Source: CAZEWZ01 sp964516765
Lineage (GTDB): Bacteria > Bacteroidota > Bacteroidia > Flavobacteriales > UBA7430
Assembly: GCA_964516765.1 (NCBI GenBank)
Contig: CAZEWZ010000005.1
Location: forward strand, 34,312-98,311
Length of the DNA stretch: 64,000 nt
Direction of reading: 5' to 3'
Below are positions 35,994-45,073 of this stretch, piece by piece. The position numbers were made by a program, and so were the translations under genes. How positions within the stretch are numbered: position 1 is the stretch's first letter; each line of letters starts with the position of its first letter. A model generated the notes under the pieces. The model was not told the DNA's origin and made no database searches. It saw nothing but the letters and a program-made list of their open reading frames with translations.

Positions 35994-37028
35994 ATGCAAA
36001 GTAATGAAATTTATATGCATAGATGCCTTGACCTAGCAGCATTAGGATTGGGAAAAACCTATCCAAATCCTATGGTGGGGGCTGTGATTGTTCATCAGAG
36101 TAAGATTATTGGGGAAGGATGGCATCAAAAAGCTGGTGAAGCCCACGCTGAGGTTCATGCTGTTCAATCGGTAAAAGATGTCACCTTACTTATCAATTCT
36201 ACACTTTATGTTTCATTGGAACCATGTGCCCACGAGGGAAAAACGCCCCCGTGTGTAGATTTAATTTTAAAACATAAAATCCCTAATGTTGTGGTAGGTT
36301 GCCTTGATCCTTTTTCTAAAGTTTCAGGCAAAAGCATTCAAAAAATGAAAGAAGCTGGTGTAAATGTAATCCTTGGGATGCTAGAAGAAGAATGCTTGGC
36401 CACTAACAAGCGATTTATTAGTCTTTATGTACACAAACGTCCATATATAATTTTGAAATGGGCAGAATGCCTTGAAGGCTTTATTGCCCCAAATGATCAA
36501 GCTAAAGGAGAACCCGTTTGGCTTATAAGCCGAGAATCTAAGATACTTGTCCATAAATGGAGAACAGAAGAATCTTCTATCTTAATAGGAAGAAAGACAG
36601 CTGATGTTGATAATCCAGCACTCACTGCAAGACTTTGGAAAGGAAAAAACCCGCTAAGAATTGTCATAGACAAAGACTTAAAACTTGAAAAAAATCTTCA
36701 AGTATTTGATGAAAAAGTTGAGACCTTGGTTTTTACTCAGAAAAGTAATGCTGATTATGGTACAATGAAATATATTCAACTTCCTTTTGAAAAGCCATTA
36801 AATGAAATAATGAAAGTACTTTATCAATCTAATATATCTTCTATAATTATTGAAGGAGGAAGAGAAACACTTCAGGGATTTATTGACCAAGAACTTTGGG
36901 ATGAGGCTAGGGTTTTCGTGGCAAACAAAAAATTGAAAAATGGAATAATGGCCCCCATTTTGAAAGGAAAACTTCTAACAGAGGAAAAAATATCATCTGA
37001 TACTCTAAAGACATTTAGCCGATGTTAA
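35994..37028 (+). CDS. ribD: Bifunctional riboflavin biosynthesis deaminase/reductase RibD
   Basis: Catalyses the second and third steps of riboflavin synthesis, deamination of the pyrimidine and NADPH reduction of the ribosyl group. The N-terminal deaminase domain (about 1-145) has YPNPMVGAVIV and the zinc site HAEVHA (51-56) with PCAHEGKTPPC (77-87). The reductase domain (about 146-344) has ILKWAECLEGFIA, SSILIGRKTADVDNPALTAR and SIIIEGGRETLQGFI. It overlaps the next gene by 7 bp. Confidence 0.95.
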   Translation: MQSNEIYMHRCLDLAALGLGKTYPNPMVGAVIVHQSKIIGEGWHQKAGEAHAEVHAVQSVKDVTLLINSTLYVSLEPCAHEGKTPPCVDLILKHKIPNVVVGCLDPFSKVSGKSIQKMKEAGVNVILGMLEEECLATNKRFISLYVHKRPYIILKWAECLEGFIAPNDQAKGEPVWLISRESKILVHKWRTEESSILIGRKTADVDNPALTARLWKGKNPLRIVIDKDLKLEKNLQVFDEKVETLVFTQKSNADYGTMKYIQLPFEKPLNEIMKVLYQSNISSIIIEGGRETLQGFIDQELWDEARVFVANKKLKNGIMAPILKGKLLTEEKISSDTLKTFSRC

Positions 37029-37888
37029 TTCTTGTTTTAAGCATTTTAACCAGTTGCTCACTCACACTAATATTCAAATTATTTGAAAGATATGAGGTGC
37101 AAAACTTTCAGGCTATTGTTGTCAATTACATTACTGCCGCAGTAATTTGTTTTGCCATTTCTGGAGAAACTTTTGACCCTGTAGGCGTATACCATGCAAA
37201 ATGGTTCCCCTATGCTATAGGGATTGGTTTACTGTTTATTAGTTTATTTAATTTGGTGGCATTTTCTGCTCAGAATGTTGGGATTGCAATTACTTCGGTT
37301 GCCACTAAAATATCTCTTTGCTTTCCAGTATTGTTTAGTTATTACTTTTTTAATGATTCTTTAAATGCTTATAAAGTGGCAGGAATTATACTTGCCTTAA
37401 TCTCTATATATTTTACCGCAAAAAAAGAGGGTCCTCAGAAATTAAAATCATCCTTATTATTTCTTATACCATTAATTTTATTCTTTAGTTCAGGCTGTTT
37501 GGATGTAATATTTGTTTATTCAATGAAAACTTTTAATCTAGTAGCCAATGAAATAGACCTAATTTTTAGTGCTACCTTATACTCAGTCGCTGCCTTAATT
37601 GGTATCCCCTTACTAATGATAAAACTAATGATGGGGCAAAAAATGAAAATAGAAACTTTCATAGGGGGTGTTGGATTGGGATTTATGAATGTCTTGTCCA
37701 TTGTTTTCTTTTTAAAATGCCTCCATTTTTTTCCTGAAAGTTCCTTTGTGTTCCCTATTCATAATATGTCTATCGTAGGGCTTTCTGCGATTATAGCAGC
37801 CATAATTTTTAAGGAAAAACTATCACTATTGAATATAATAGGTATTGGCATTGCACTCATTTCAATACTTATGATTTCTACTTCATAG
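37022..37888 (+). CDS. EamA/DMT-superfamily transporter
   Basis: A 288-aa membrane protein with about ten hydrophobic helices in two EamA-type halves. Characteristic points are LIFKLFERYEVQNFQAIVVNYITA in the first two helices, FSAQNVGIAITSVATKISLCFPVLFSY around 80-105 and the C-terminal PIHNMSIVGLSAIIAAIIFKEKLS. The substrate is unknown. It overlaps ribD by 7 bp and precedes YigZ; its presence in a riboflavin gene pair could suggest flavin or precursor transport, but this gene order is common and may be only historical. Confidence 0.85.
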   Translation: MLILVLSILTSCSLTLIFKLFERYEVQNFQAIVVNYITAAVICFAISGETFDPVGVYHAKWFPYAIGIGLLFISLFNLVAFSAQNVGIAITSVATKISLCFPVLFSYYFFNDSLNAYKVAGIILALISIYFTAKKEGPQKLKSSLLFLIPLILFFSSGCLDVIFVYSMKTFNLVANEIDLIFSATLYSVAALIGIPLLMIKLMMGQKMKIETFIGGVGLGFMNVLSIVFFLKCLHFFPESSFVFPIHNMSIVGLSAIIAAIIFKEKLSLLNIIGIGIALISILMISTS

Positions 37889-37977
37889 GATCTTAATCAT
37901 TTTTTAGGCAAGACGATTTGTTTTTTGTTCTTTTACAAGGAGTTCTAAAATTTATTAGAACACATAATAGATTTGTT

Positions 37978-38610
37978 TTGAGCGATAAAAGAGATTCTTA
38001 TTTCACTATAAAAGGACCATCAGAGGGATTCTTTAAAGATCGTGGGTCAAAATTTTATGCTTATGCCTATCCAAATCATTCAGAAAATGATTTGAAAATC
38101 ATTATTGATAGCTTAAAAAAAAAACATTATTCCGCTGTTCATCTTTGTTATGCATACAGGCATGGTCACGATTATTCTGTATATAGAGCCAACGATGATG
38201 GTGAACCTAAAAATGCTGCAGGAAAGCCCATTTTAGCTCAAATTGATGCTAAAAATCTAAGCCAAGTTGTTGTTATAGTGGTACGTTATTTTGGGGGCAC
38301 TAAATTAGGCGTAGGCGGAATGATGAATGCTTATAAACAAGCATCGCTTGATGCATTAAATAATGCTGTTTTAGTTGAAAAAACCATCAATGATCAATTT
38401 CTAATAAGCTTTGGATATCCAGAGATGAATCTTGTGATGAGATGTATCAAAAAATTGGAAGTGAACATCTTAAAACAAAAACTAGAATTAAACGGGCAGG
38501 TAATCATTTCCATTAGAAAAAATGACTCTAAAAAAGCCCTAAATATTTTTACAGGACTAAAAAATATTGGGATTAAAAAACTGAAAAAAGATGAGCAATT
38601 ATTTTTTTAA
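37978..38610 (+). CDS. IMPACT/YigZ family protein
   Basis: About 210 aa, with the IMPACT N-terminal domain: SEGFFKDRGSKFYAYAYP, HLCYAYRHG, DDGEPKNAAGKPILAQI and the hallmark VVRYFGGTKLGVGGMMNAY. A C-terminal alpha/beta domain follows, resembling the DUF1949 domain. No ATG is present at the start; I choose TTG 37978 because family members begin just before DSYFTIKGPS. TTG 37918 would add 20 residues without family match. A TAGATTTG box (37968-37975) lies 2 nt before this TTG. The family is linked to translational control and ribosome function in eukaryotes; the bacterial role is uncertain. Confidence 0.85.
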   Translation: MSDKRDSYFTIKGPSEGFFKDRGSKFYAYAYPNHSENDLKIIIDSLKKKHYSAVHLCYAYRHGHDYSVYRANDDGEPKNAAGKPILAQIDAKNLSQVVVIVVRYFGGTKLGVGGMMNAYKQASLDALNNAVLVEKTINDQFLISFGYPEMNLVMRCIKKLEVNILKQKLELNGQVIISIRKNDSKKALNIFTGLKNIGIKKLKKDEQLFF

Positions 38611-38633
38611 AAAAAACCTTATTAATATTTGAT

Positions 38634-39554
38634 ATGGACTTCACACTATTAAAAAAACTACAATCTATTCATGCCCCTGCTGGCGATGAATATTCACTTA
38701 GAGACTTTCTCATTTCATATGTTGAAAAAAATAAATCTTCATGGAAAGTTCAACCAGAATTGATTTATGGAGACAACTTTCAAGACTGTCTAATGCTTAA
38801 GTTTGGCAACCCAAGAACTGCAGTATTTGCCCACATGGATTCTATTGGTTTTACTGTTCGTTATGGAAAACAACTGATCAAGTTAGGAGGTCCAAGATTG
38901 ATAAATGGAATAGGTTTGGTTGGAAAAGATTCAATAGGAGATATTGATTGCAAATTGGTGGTAAACGAAAACACCAAAGGGCTTGAATACGATTTTTACA
39001 GAGAGATTGAAAGAGGTACTAATTTAACATTCAAGCCAAACTGGAGAGAAGATAATGAATTTATTCAAAATTGCTACATGGACAACCGTTTGGGATTATG
39101 GAATACTTTAATGCTTGCTGAAACTCTTATAGATGGTGTTTTGGTATTTTCGTGCTGGGAAGAAACCGGTGGAGGATCTGTTGGATATTTAGGAAAACAT
39201 CTGTACGAGAAATGGGGACTTAGACAAGCACTTATATCAGACATTACATGGGTTACTCAAGGGGTACACCATGGAGGTGGTGTAGCAATTTCTATGAGGG
39301 ACTCTGGGATACCTAGAAAATCATATGTTAGGAAAATTGTTTCATTGGCCAAAAAGCACAATATTAATCATCAATTAGAAGTTGAAGATGCGGGTGGATC
39401 AGATGGTAATGGCCTTCAAAAATCGTCATATCCATTTGACTGGTGTTTTATTGGAGCACCTGAGGATAACGTTCATACTCCAGATGAAAAAGTCCATAAA
39501 AACGACATTAAAGATATGCTGGAGCTATATCAAATTTTGCTGAAAGAATTGTAA
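38634..39554 (+). CDS. M42-like zinc aminopeptidase
   Basis: A 306-aa cytoplasmic metallopeptidase of the M42/M20 clan (glutamyl aminopeptidase-like). Metal ligands and catalytic residues can be placed: His67 and Asp69 in AHMDSIGF, Asp150 in CYMDNRLG, the catalytic Glu pair in WEETGG (176-177), Asp204 in LISDITW, and a C-terminal His in NVHTPDEKVH. Members form large oligomers and trim N-terminal residues from peptides. It is 23 bp downstream of YigZ and converges with the cystathionine lyase gene. Confidence 0.85.
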   Translation: MDFTLLKKLQSIHAPAGDEYSLRDFLISYVEKNKSSWKVQPELIYGDNFQDCLMLKFGNPRTAVFAHMDSIGFTVRYGKQLIKLGGPRLINGIGLVGKDSIGDIDCKLVVNENTKGLEYDFYREIERGTNLTFKPNWREDNEFIQNCYMDNRLGLWNTLMLAETLIDGVLVFSCWEETGGGSVGYLGKHLYEKWGLRQALISDITWVTQGVHHGGGVAISMRDSGIPRKSYVRKIVSLAKKHNINHQLEVEDAGGSDGNGLQKSSYPFDWCFIGAPEDNVHTPDEKVHKNDIKDMLELYQILLKEL

Positions 39555-39575
39555 CAATAAAAACACAGGATTGGT

Positions 39576-40739
39576 TTAAATTTTATCTAGCGCATTTGAT
39601 AGATCTTGTTTAAGATCATCAATATGCTCAATTCCTACTGATAGTCTTATATAATTGTAAGAGATACCTAGCTTTTCTCGTTCTTCTAAAGGGACAGAAG
39701 CATGAGTCATGATAGCAGGATGTTCAATCAAACTTTCCACCCCACCCAGACTCTCTGCCAAAGAAAATAAATCTAATTGATTTAGAAATAATTTACTTTG
39801 CTCAAGACCACCTAGAATATTAACACCAATCATTCCACCGAATCCAGACATTTGATTTTTAGCAATTTCATGTTGAGGATGAGAAACCAAACCAGGATAT
39901 ATAACTCGCTCTACTTTGGGATGATTTTCTAAAAACTTGGCAACTTCCATGGCGTTTTCTGCATGAGCCTCCATTCTAACAGATAATGTTTTGATTCCTC
40001 TTAAAACCAACCAGCTGTCAAAAGGAGATTGACTAGGCCCAATGGCATTTTGTAGATACCAAAGTTGTTCGTAATGTTCTAGATCATTTAGCATTACTGC
40101 CCCACCAACAACATCACTATGACCGTTAATGAATTTGGTTAATGAATGAACCACCATATCAGCTCCCAAATCTAAGGGGTTTTGAAAATAAGGACTCATA
40201 AATGTATTATCTACCACAACTTTTGCATGAATTTTTTTCGCCAAAGCTGATATTTTTTTAATGTCACTAACCTGAAGCATTGGGTTTGTTGGGGATTCTA
40301 ACCAGACCAACTGTGGTTTAAAATCATTGAATACTTCAGCAACTTTTTCCACATCAGCTGTATTGACATGTGTAATCTCAAAATGTGATTTATATACTGT
40401 ATTCAATAATCTATAAGTGCCCCCATAGACATCATTACCACATACGATTCTTGTTCCCATTGGGAATGATTGAAAGATTAAAGAAACTACAGACATCCCA
40501 CTAGATGTAACCATGCAGTGATTCGCATTTTCTAGAGAAGCCAAACATTCTTCAAGACGAGTCCTAGTGGGATTATGAGATCGTGAATACTCATATCCTT
40601 TATGAACTCCTGGACTCGATTGGGTAAAAGTAGAAGTTTGATAAATGGGAGGAATCACAGCTCCTGTTAATTCATCAGGAGCGTTTCCTACATGTATCGC
40701 ATTAGTACTTATGTGAAATTTATTGCCTTTATTTCTCAT
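39576..40739 (-). CDS. Cystathionine gamma-lyase/synthase family PLP enzyme
   Basis: A 387-aa trans-sulfuration enzyme of the Cys/Met metabolism PLP family. Visible are PPIYQTSTFTQSSPG near the N terminus, YSRSHNPTRTRLEECLASLE (substrate and PLP phosphate contacts), and the Schiff-base lysine in HSLTKFINGHSDVVGG (Lys202). SLGGVESLIEHPAIMTH near the C terminus is typical of CGL and CGS. Because it follows a cystathionine beta-synthase gene with an 11-bp overlap, a gamma-lyase role (cystathionine to cysteine) is more likely than gamma-synthase, though many such enzymes do both. Confidence 0.9.
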   Translation of the reverse strand: MRNKGNKFHISTNAIHVGNAPDELTGAVIPPIYQTSTFTQSSPGVHKGYEYSRSHNPTRTRLEECLASLENANHCMVTSSGMSVVSLIFQSFPMGTRIVCGNDVYGGTYRLLNTVYKSHFEITHVNTADVEKVAEVFNDFKPQLVWLESPTNPMLQVSDIKKISALAKKIHAKVVVDNTFMSPYFQNPLDLGADMVVHSLTKFINGHSDVVGGAVMLNDLEHYEQLWYLQNAIGPSQSPFDSWLVLRGIKTLSVRMEAHAENAMEVAKFLENHPKVERVIYPGLVSHPQHEIAKNQMSGFGGMIGVNILGGLEQSKLFLNQLDLFSLAESLGGVESLIEHPAIMTHASVPLEEREKLGISYNYIRLSVGIEHIDDLKQDLSNALDKI

Positions 40740-41763
40740 GTTTTAATAGTGTTTCAATTTGAATGTCTAAATCATCTTTTGGAGAAGATCCATTTATATA
40801 GCCCATTTTATGCATCCATTCATCATTATATATTTTTGAAGCATATCTATTGCCCGAGTCAGGCAAAATAACAAGTATTTTTTTATTTTCATTTAAAGTT
40901 TCGGCATATCTAATTGCACCTACAACAGCCGAGCCACATGAACCACCTGCATATATCCCCTCCTCTCTTAACATTCTTCTTGTCATGAGAAAAGACTCCT
41001 GGTCATTTACACGAACAAATTCATCTATATGATCAAAGAGTACATTTTTGGGTAAAAAATCTTCACCAATTCCTTCAACAACATAACTATGCGCTTCAAC
41101 TATTTTTCCTGATTTGTGATAATCCATCAAGATGGAGCCTTCACAATCAACCGCAACTGTTTTTAGTTTTGGCATTTTAGATTTTAAAAATCTGGAGCAA
41201 CCTGAAATAGTACCTCCTGTTCCTACTCCGGCAACTAGAACATCAAAATCTCCACGTGTCTGATCAAATATTTCAGGTCCAGTTAACTCAAAATGTGATT
41301 GACCATTGTCCATGTTGGAATATTGATCTAAGTATACTGAGTTAGGTAATTGTCCTAATTTAGCAGCAACGGAATAGTATGATCTTGGATCATCCGGTTC
41401 AACATCAGAAGGGCAAACAAGTACCTTTGCTCCGAATGCTTTCAAATTGTCAATTTTTTCTTGTGATTGTTTGTCGGCCATAACAAAAACGCATCTGCAA
41501 CCATTAACAGCAGCAAAAAGTGCTATTCCAACGCCAGTATTACCTGAAGTAGATTCTACGATTATTCCTCCAGGTTTTAAATCACCACGTTTCATTGCAT
41601 TTTGGCAGAGATATACACCCATACGATCTTTGATAGATCCCCCAGGATTAAGATATTCAAGTTTTACATAAATTTCAGAAGAAACATTTTGTGCAACTTT
41701 GTTTAATTTAATAATAGGCGTTTGTCCTATTACTTTAAGAATTGATTGATTAAAAGCTTCCAT
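40729..41763 (-). CDS. Cystathionine beta-synthase
   Basis: A 344-aa PLP enzyme of the fold-type II family. The Schiff-base lysine is in GGSIKDRMG (Lys45), with the PLP-binding loop STSGNTGVGIA and GVGTGGTISG downstream. The segment EGIGEDFLPKNVLFDHIDEFV and the VEPDDPRSYYSVA loop are those of cystathionine beta-synthases rather than O-acetylserine sulfhydrylases. There is no C-terminal CBS-domain pair, so regulation by S-adenosylmethionine is unlikely. Together with the overlapping lyase gene it makes a reverse trans-sulfuration pair, homocysteine plus serine to cysteine. Confidence 0.88.
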   Translation of the reverse strand: MEAFNQSILKVIGQTPIIKLNKVAQNVSSEIYVKLEYLNPGGSIKDRMGVYLCQNAMKRGDLKPGGIIVESTSGNTGVGIALFAAVNGCRCVFVMADKQSQEKIDNLKAFGAKVLVCPSDVEPDDPRSYYSVAAKLGQLPNSVYLDQYSNMDNGQSHFELTGPEIFDQTRGDFDVLVAGVGTGGTISGCSRFLKSKMPKLKTVAVDCEGSILMDYHKSGKIVEAHSYVVEGIGEDFLPKNVLFDHIDEFVRVNDQESFLMTRRMLREEGIYAGGSCGSAVVGAIRYAETLNENKKILVILPDSGNRYASKIYNDEWMHKMGYINGSSPKDDLDIQIETLLKHEK

Positions 41764-41870
41764 TTAGAATGATTGACATTTTTTAAATGAACAAATTGGT
41801 ACTTTAAAACTCTTAAAATTACAAAATTTTGGAGAGTTTGCTTATTTAATTTAATATAAATAAATATGCT

Positions 41871-44078
41871 TTAATAGACTTGAATTTCGTCAACAAATAA
41901 CCACGCAGGTGATTCTGCAGCTGAATGCCATTTTGGGCATACACCCAAATTTTTAGCTTTAAATTTCACATATCTTGCCTTTGTAGCTGGGAATTTAATT
42001 TCAAATTCATTGTAAAACTGTCCTGGTTTGTCTGGGGGAACATTAGGAAATAAATGCCCTTTTTCAAAATAACTTTCACCATCTAGAGAAATATAGACCT
42101 TAAGCTCTATTGGAATAAAAATCCATGAAAGATTGTATTGAAAAAATGAGCTGACTACTCGATCGATACTTTGTACATCTTTTAAATCTATTGTTACTTC
42201 AAAATCATTGCCTGAATATCCTTGCCATCTGCCATCTCTAAAATCAGTACTACCACGAAGACCATCCATTATGCCATGATTACCGCCAGCTGAATAACCA
42301 TCAAAATACTCGTTGAATCCTGATAAATCAGCCTCTATTCCTTTATGAGCATATAAATAAATATTTAAGGTGTCTCCATAAATATTACTATTTTTTGTGG
42401 CCCAGGATTTAACATGAAATATATCTGAAATGGAAAATGAATCTTCATAAGGAAAAACTTCTCCCTGGTCTAATTGATAAAATAGTTCTAAGTCATTAGA
42501 ACCTGATTGGAGATCAACATGAAAAGAATCTGCAGAATATGAGGAAATAAATCGAATGGGGACAGATTCAAGTCCATAATCAACATTCAATTGATCCAAA
42601 CGCTTATAATGGTTTTGAACTCGCTTATAAAATCTGTCGTAATCTTTATGTTCTGGAGAAGTCCAAAGAATTTCACTCATTGCCAATATTCTTGGAAACA
42701 CTTTTGAATCAATTTTATCTTGGGGCGCTCTTTCAGACCACATATTGCACTCTCCCCCGATAATATGCAGAGACTCCTTTTCTGTTAAACCCTCAGGTAT
42801 TGGATCAAATGAATAAACCTTTTTAAGGTCGATAGCATTGAGATTATAATCAAAATAAGCATGAGAAGTAGGAGAAACAATCGCATCATGCCCCATTTTG
42901 GCAGCTTGAGCTGCACCCTCAAAACTTCTCCAAGATTGAACGGTGGCATCTTGAGCTAAACCGCCTTCAAGAATTTCATCCCACCCAATAATCTTTTTAC
43001 CCTTTTCATTTAAGTATGTTTCAATTCGTTGAATAAAATAAGATTGTAATTCATGCACATCCTCAAGCTCCTGGTCTACCATTCTACTGATACATTTTTC
43101 ACATCTTTCCCAGCGATACTTTGGAACTTCATCCCCTCCAATATGAATATATTCACTTGGAAATAGTGAAATAACTTCATCTAAAATATTTTCTAAAAAA
43201 GTGAAGGTTTGATCATTCCCAGCACAATATATCTCTTTAAAAACTCCCCAATCGGTTTCTACTTCAAATGGTCCACCAGAGCATGAATATTCTGGATATG
43301 CCGCCAGTGCAGCTATACAATGACCTGGTAATTCAATTTCGGGAATGACACAAACACCTCTTTGTGAGGCATAGTAAATTATATCAGTAATTTGTTCTTG
43401 GGTATAAAATCCCCCATACAAGCTTCCATCTTTTTGTTTTCTAAAAGAGCCCATACTGGTAAGCTTTGGGTATTGTTTAATTTCAATTCGCCAAGCCTGA
43501 TCATCTGTAAGATGCCAATGAAGTACATTCATTTTGTGAAAGGCTAATAAATCAATATATCTTTTAATAAAGTTAATATCCATAAAATGTCGACTACAAT
43601 CGAGCAACATTCCGCGCCACTTAAATTTTGGTTTATCTTTAATGGACAGGCATGCAATCTTATGGTCATTAATACCTAAACTTCTTGGAATTAATTGAAT
43701 CATAGTATACATAGCATGAATTATGCCTAATCTATCAGATGCCTTAATCAATATTCTTTTTTTATGTATGTATAATTCATAATATTCAGGATGATCATTC
43801 AATGATGAATCAATAAGTAAATTGATACTTTGTTCCTTCATTGGATCATCAAAAGGATAAATACTATCAATATCATAGGATAATTTACCAAGTTCAAGCA
43901 AGAGTAATTCGGCAACTGATTTAGAGGCTGAATCAGAATATATCATAAAGTCTTGTAGCAAAAAAAATGATTGGGAAGGGTTGAATTCTGTTACTTGTGG
44001 AATGATGGAGGATTCATGTGTTTCCTTTGAACAAGAAAACATAAATAGATAGAGTATTAATAAAATATAATATCTCAT
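41871..44078 (-). CDS. GH20 beta-N-acetylhexosaminidase, lipoprotein, with C-terminal discoidin-like domain
   Basis: Removes terminal beta-linked GlcNAc; here probably GlcNAc-beta-1,4-GlcNAc of the N-glycan core. The 735-aa protein has a lipoprotein signal (LILYLFMFSC), a GH20b domain (about 30-140), and the catalytic TIM barrel beginning KFKWRGMLLDCSRHFMDI with WHLTDDQAWRIEIK. The substrate-assisted pair is Asp316-Glu317 in IGGDEVPKYRW. Later tryptophans are in WDEILEGGL and NMWSERAPQ. The last 145 residues (about 590-735) form an F5/8 type C-like module also found at the end of the GH92 protein. It is the last gene of the operon, 53 bp after the ROK kinase. Confidence 0.93.
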   Translation of the reverse strand: MRYYILLILYLFMFSCSKETHESSIIPQVTEFNPSQSFFLLQDFMIYSDSASKSVAELLLLELGKLSYDIDSIYPFDDPMKEQSINLLIDSSLNDHPEYYELYIHKKRILIKASDRLGIIHAMYTMIQLIPRSLGINDHKIACLSIKDKPKFKWRGMLLDCSRHFMDINFIKRYIDLLAFHKMNVLHWHLTDDQAWRIEIKQYPKLTSMGSFRKQKDGSLYGGFYTQEQITDIIYYASQRGVCVIPEIELPGHCIAALAAYPEYSCSGGPFEVETDWGVFKEIYCAGNDQTFTFLENILDEVISLFPSEYIHIGGDEVPKYRWERCEKCISRMVDQELEDVHELQSYFIQRIETYLNEKGKKIIGWDEILEGGLAQDATVQSWRSFEGAAQAAKMGHDAIVSPTSHAYFDYNLNAIDLKKVYSFDPIPEGLTEKESLHIIGGECNMWSERAPQDKIDSKVFPRILAMSEILWTSPEHKDYDRFYKRVQNHYKRLDQLNVDYGLESVPIRFISSYSADSFHVDLQSGSNDLELFYQLDQGEVFPYEDSFSISDIFHVKSWATKNSNIYGDTLNIYLYAHKGIEADLSGFNEYFDGYSAGGNHGIMDGLRGSTDFRDGRWQGYSGNDFEVTIDLKDVQSIDRVVSSFFQYNLSWIFIPIELKVYISLDGESYFEKGHLFPNVPPDKPGQFYNEFEIKFPATKARYVKFKAKNLGVCPKWHSAAESPAWLFVDEIQVY

Positions 44079-44131
44079 AAAATAAATTTATCACTATCCA
44101 TAAATTTGACAATTTTTGACTGAAAGCATTA

Positions 44132-45073
44132 CTACCAGACCAAAGAACTAGCTCCAAGTATGGCGGCATGATCAGACATTAATTGACTAGGCACAATCTC
44201 AATTTTATTTTTAAACACATCCAACAAATATTTCTCCATATAGGCTTTGGTGGGTTGTATAATTAAATCTCCTGATTCAGCTAAACCTCCGAAAAGGACA
44301 ATTAATTTTGGGCTTGTAATCGCCACAGTATTTGCAAGAGCAAAACCTAATTTTTGAGCGGTCATATCAAAAACTAATAGTGCTGCTTTATCTCCATCTA
44401 AAGCAGCATCAGAAATAGATTTACTAGATATGTCTGAAATGCTACACAAGGAGCTTTTGTGTCCATTTTGAATCAGCTCCTTCATGCTATTTACGATTGC
44501 AGTAGCAGATACATAGGTCTCGAGACAACCATTTCTACCACAGCCACAAAGACGACCATCTTTTTCTATAATTGTATGACCTAATTCTCCAGCAAATCCA
44601 TCATTACCATAAACAATTTCACCATTAATGACAAAACCGCTGCCCAAACCTGTTCCTAGAGTCACCATGATAAAATCATCAATGCCTTGAGCAGAACCAT
44701 AAATACGTTCTCCCATAGCAGCAGCATTGGCATCATTAGTCAAAACAATAGGAATGTCAAAGTATGAAGAAAACAATTTCACTAAGGGGACTTCTCCCTT
44801 CCATTGAAGATTGGGCGCAAAATCAATTGAACCAGAATAATAATTTCCATTGGGGGCACCAATTCCTATACCTAGAACATGTTTTGTAGGATGATTAGCT
44901 AACATGGTTTTAATTTTGTTTGAAACTTCTAAAACAAAATCGTCCACGATAGGATAATCAGAAGTCTTTATTTTTACTTCTTCAATACACTCCCCAAGAT
45001 TGTTAACCAAGCCGAAAACAGTGTTTGTCCCACCGATATCTATTCCAACACATAATTTATTATTATTTGTCAT
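44132..45073 (-). CDS. ROK-family sugar kinase
   Basis: A 313-aa cytoplasmic kinase. It shows the ATP-phosphate motif GIDIGGTNT (10-18), catalytic Asp114 in TNDANAAAMGE, the sugar-binding GELGH (His166) and the zinc motif CGCGRNGCLE (Cys176, 178 and 183). No helix-turn-helix precedes the kinase domain, so it is an enzyme and not a ROK repressor. ROK kinases phosphorylate glucose, mannose, GlcNAc or ManNAc. With mannosidases and hexosaminidases in the same operon, mannose and GlcNAc are the likely substrates. Its start overlaps the MFS gene by 11 bp. Confidence 0.9.
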   Translation of the reverse strand: MTNNNKLCVGIDIGGTNTVFGLVNNLGECIEEVKIKTSDYPIVDDFVLEVSNKIKTMLANHPTKHVLGIGIGAPNGNYYSGSIDFAPNLQWKGEVPLVKLFSSYFDIPIVLTNDANAAAMGERIYGSAQGIDDFIMVTLGTGLGSGFVINGEIVYGNDGFAGELGHTIIEKDGRLCGCGRNGCLETYVSATAIVNSMKELIQNGHKSSLCSISDISSKSISDAALDGDKAALLVFDMTAQKLGFALANTVAITSPKLIVLFGGLAESGDLIIQPTKAYMEKYLLDVFKNKIEIVPSQLMSDHAAILGASSLVW

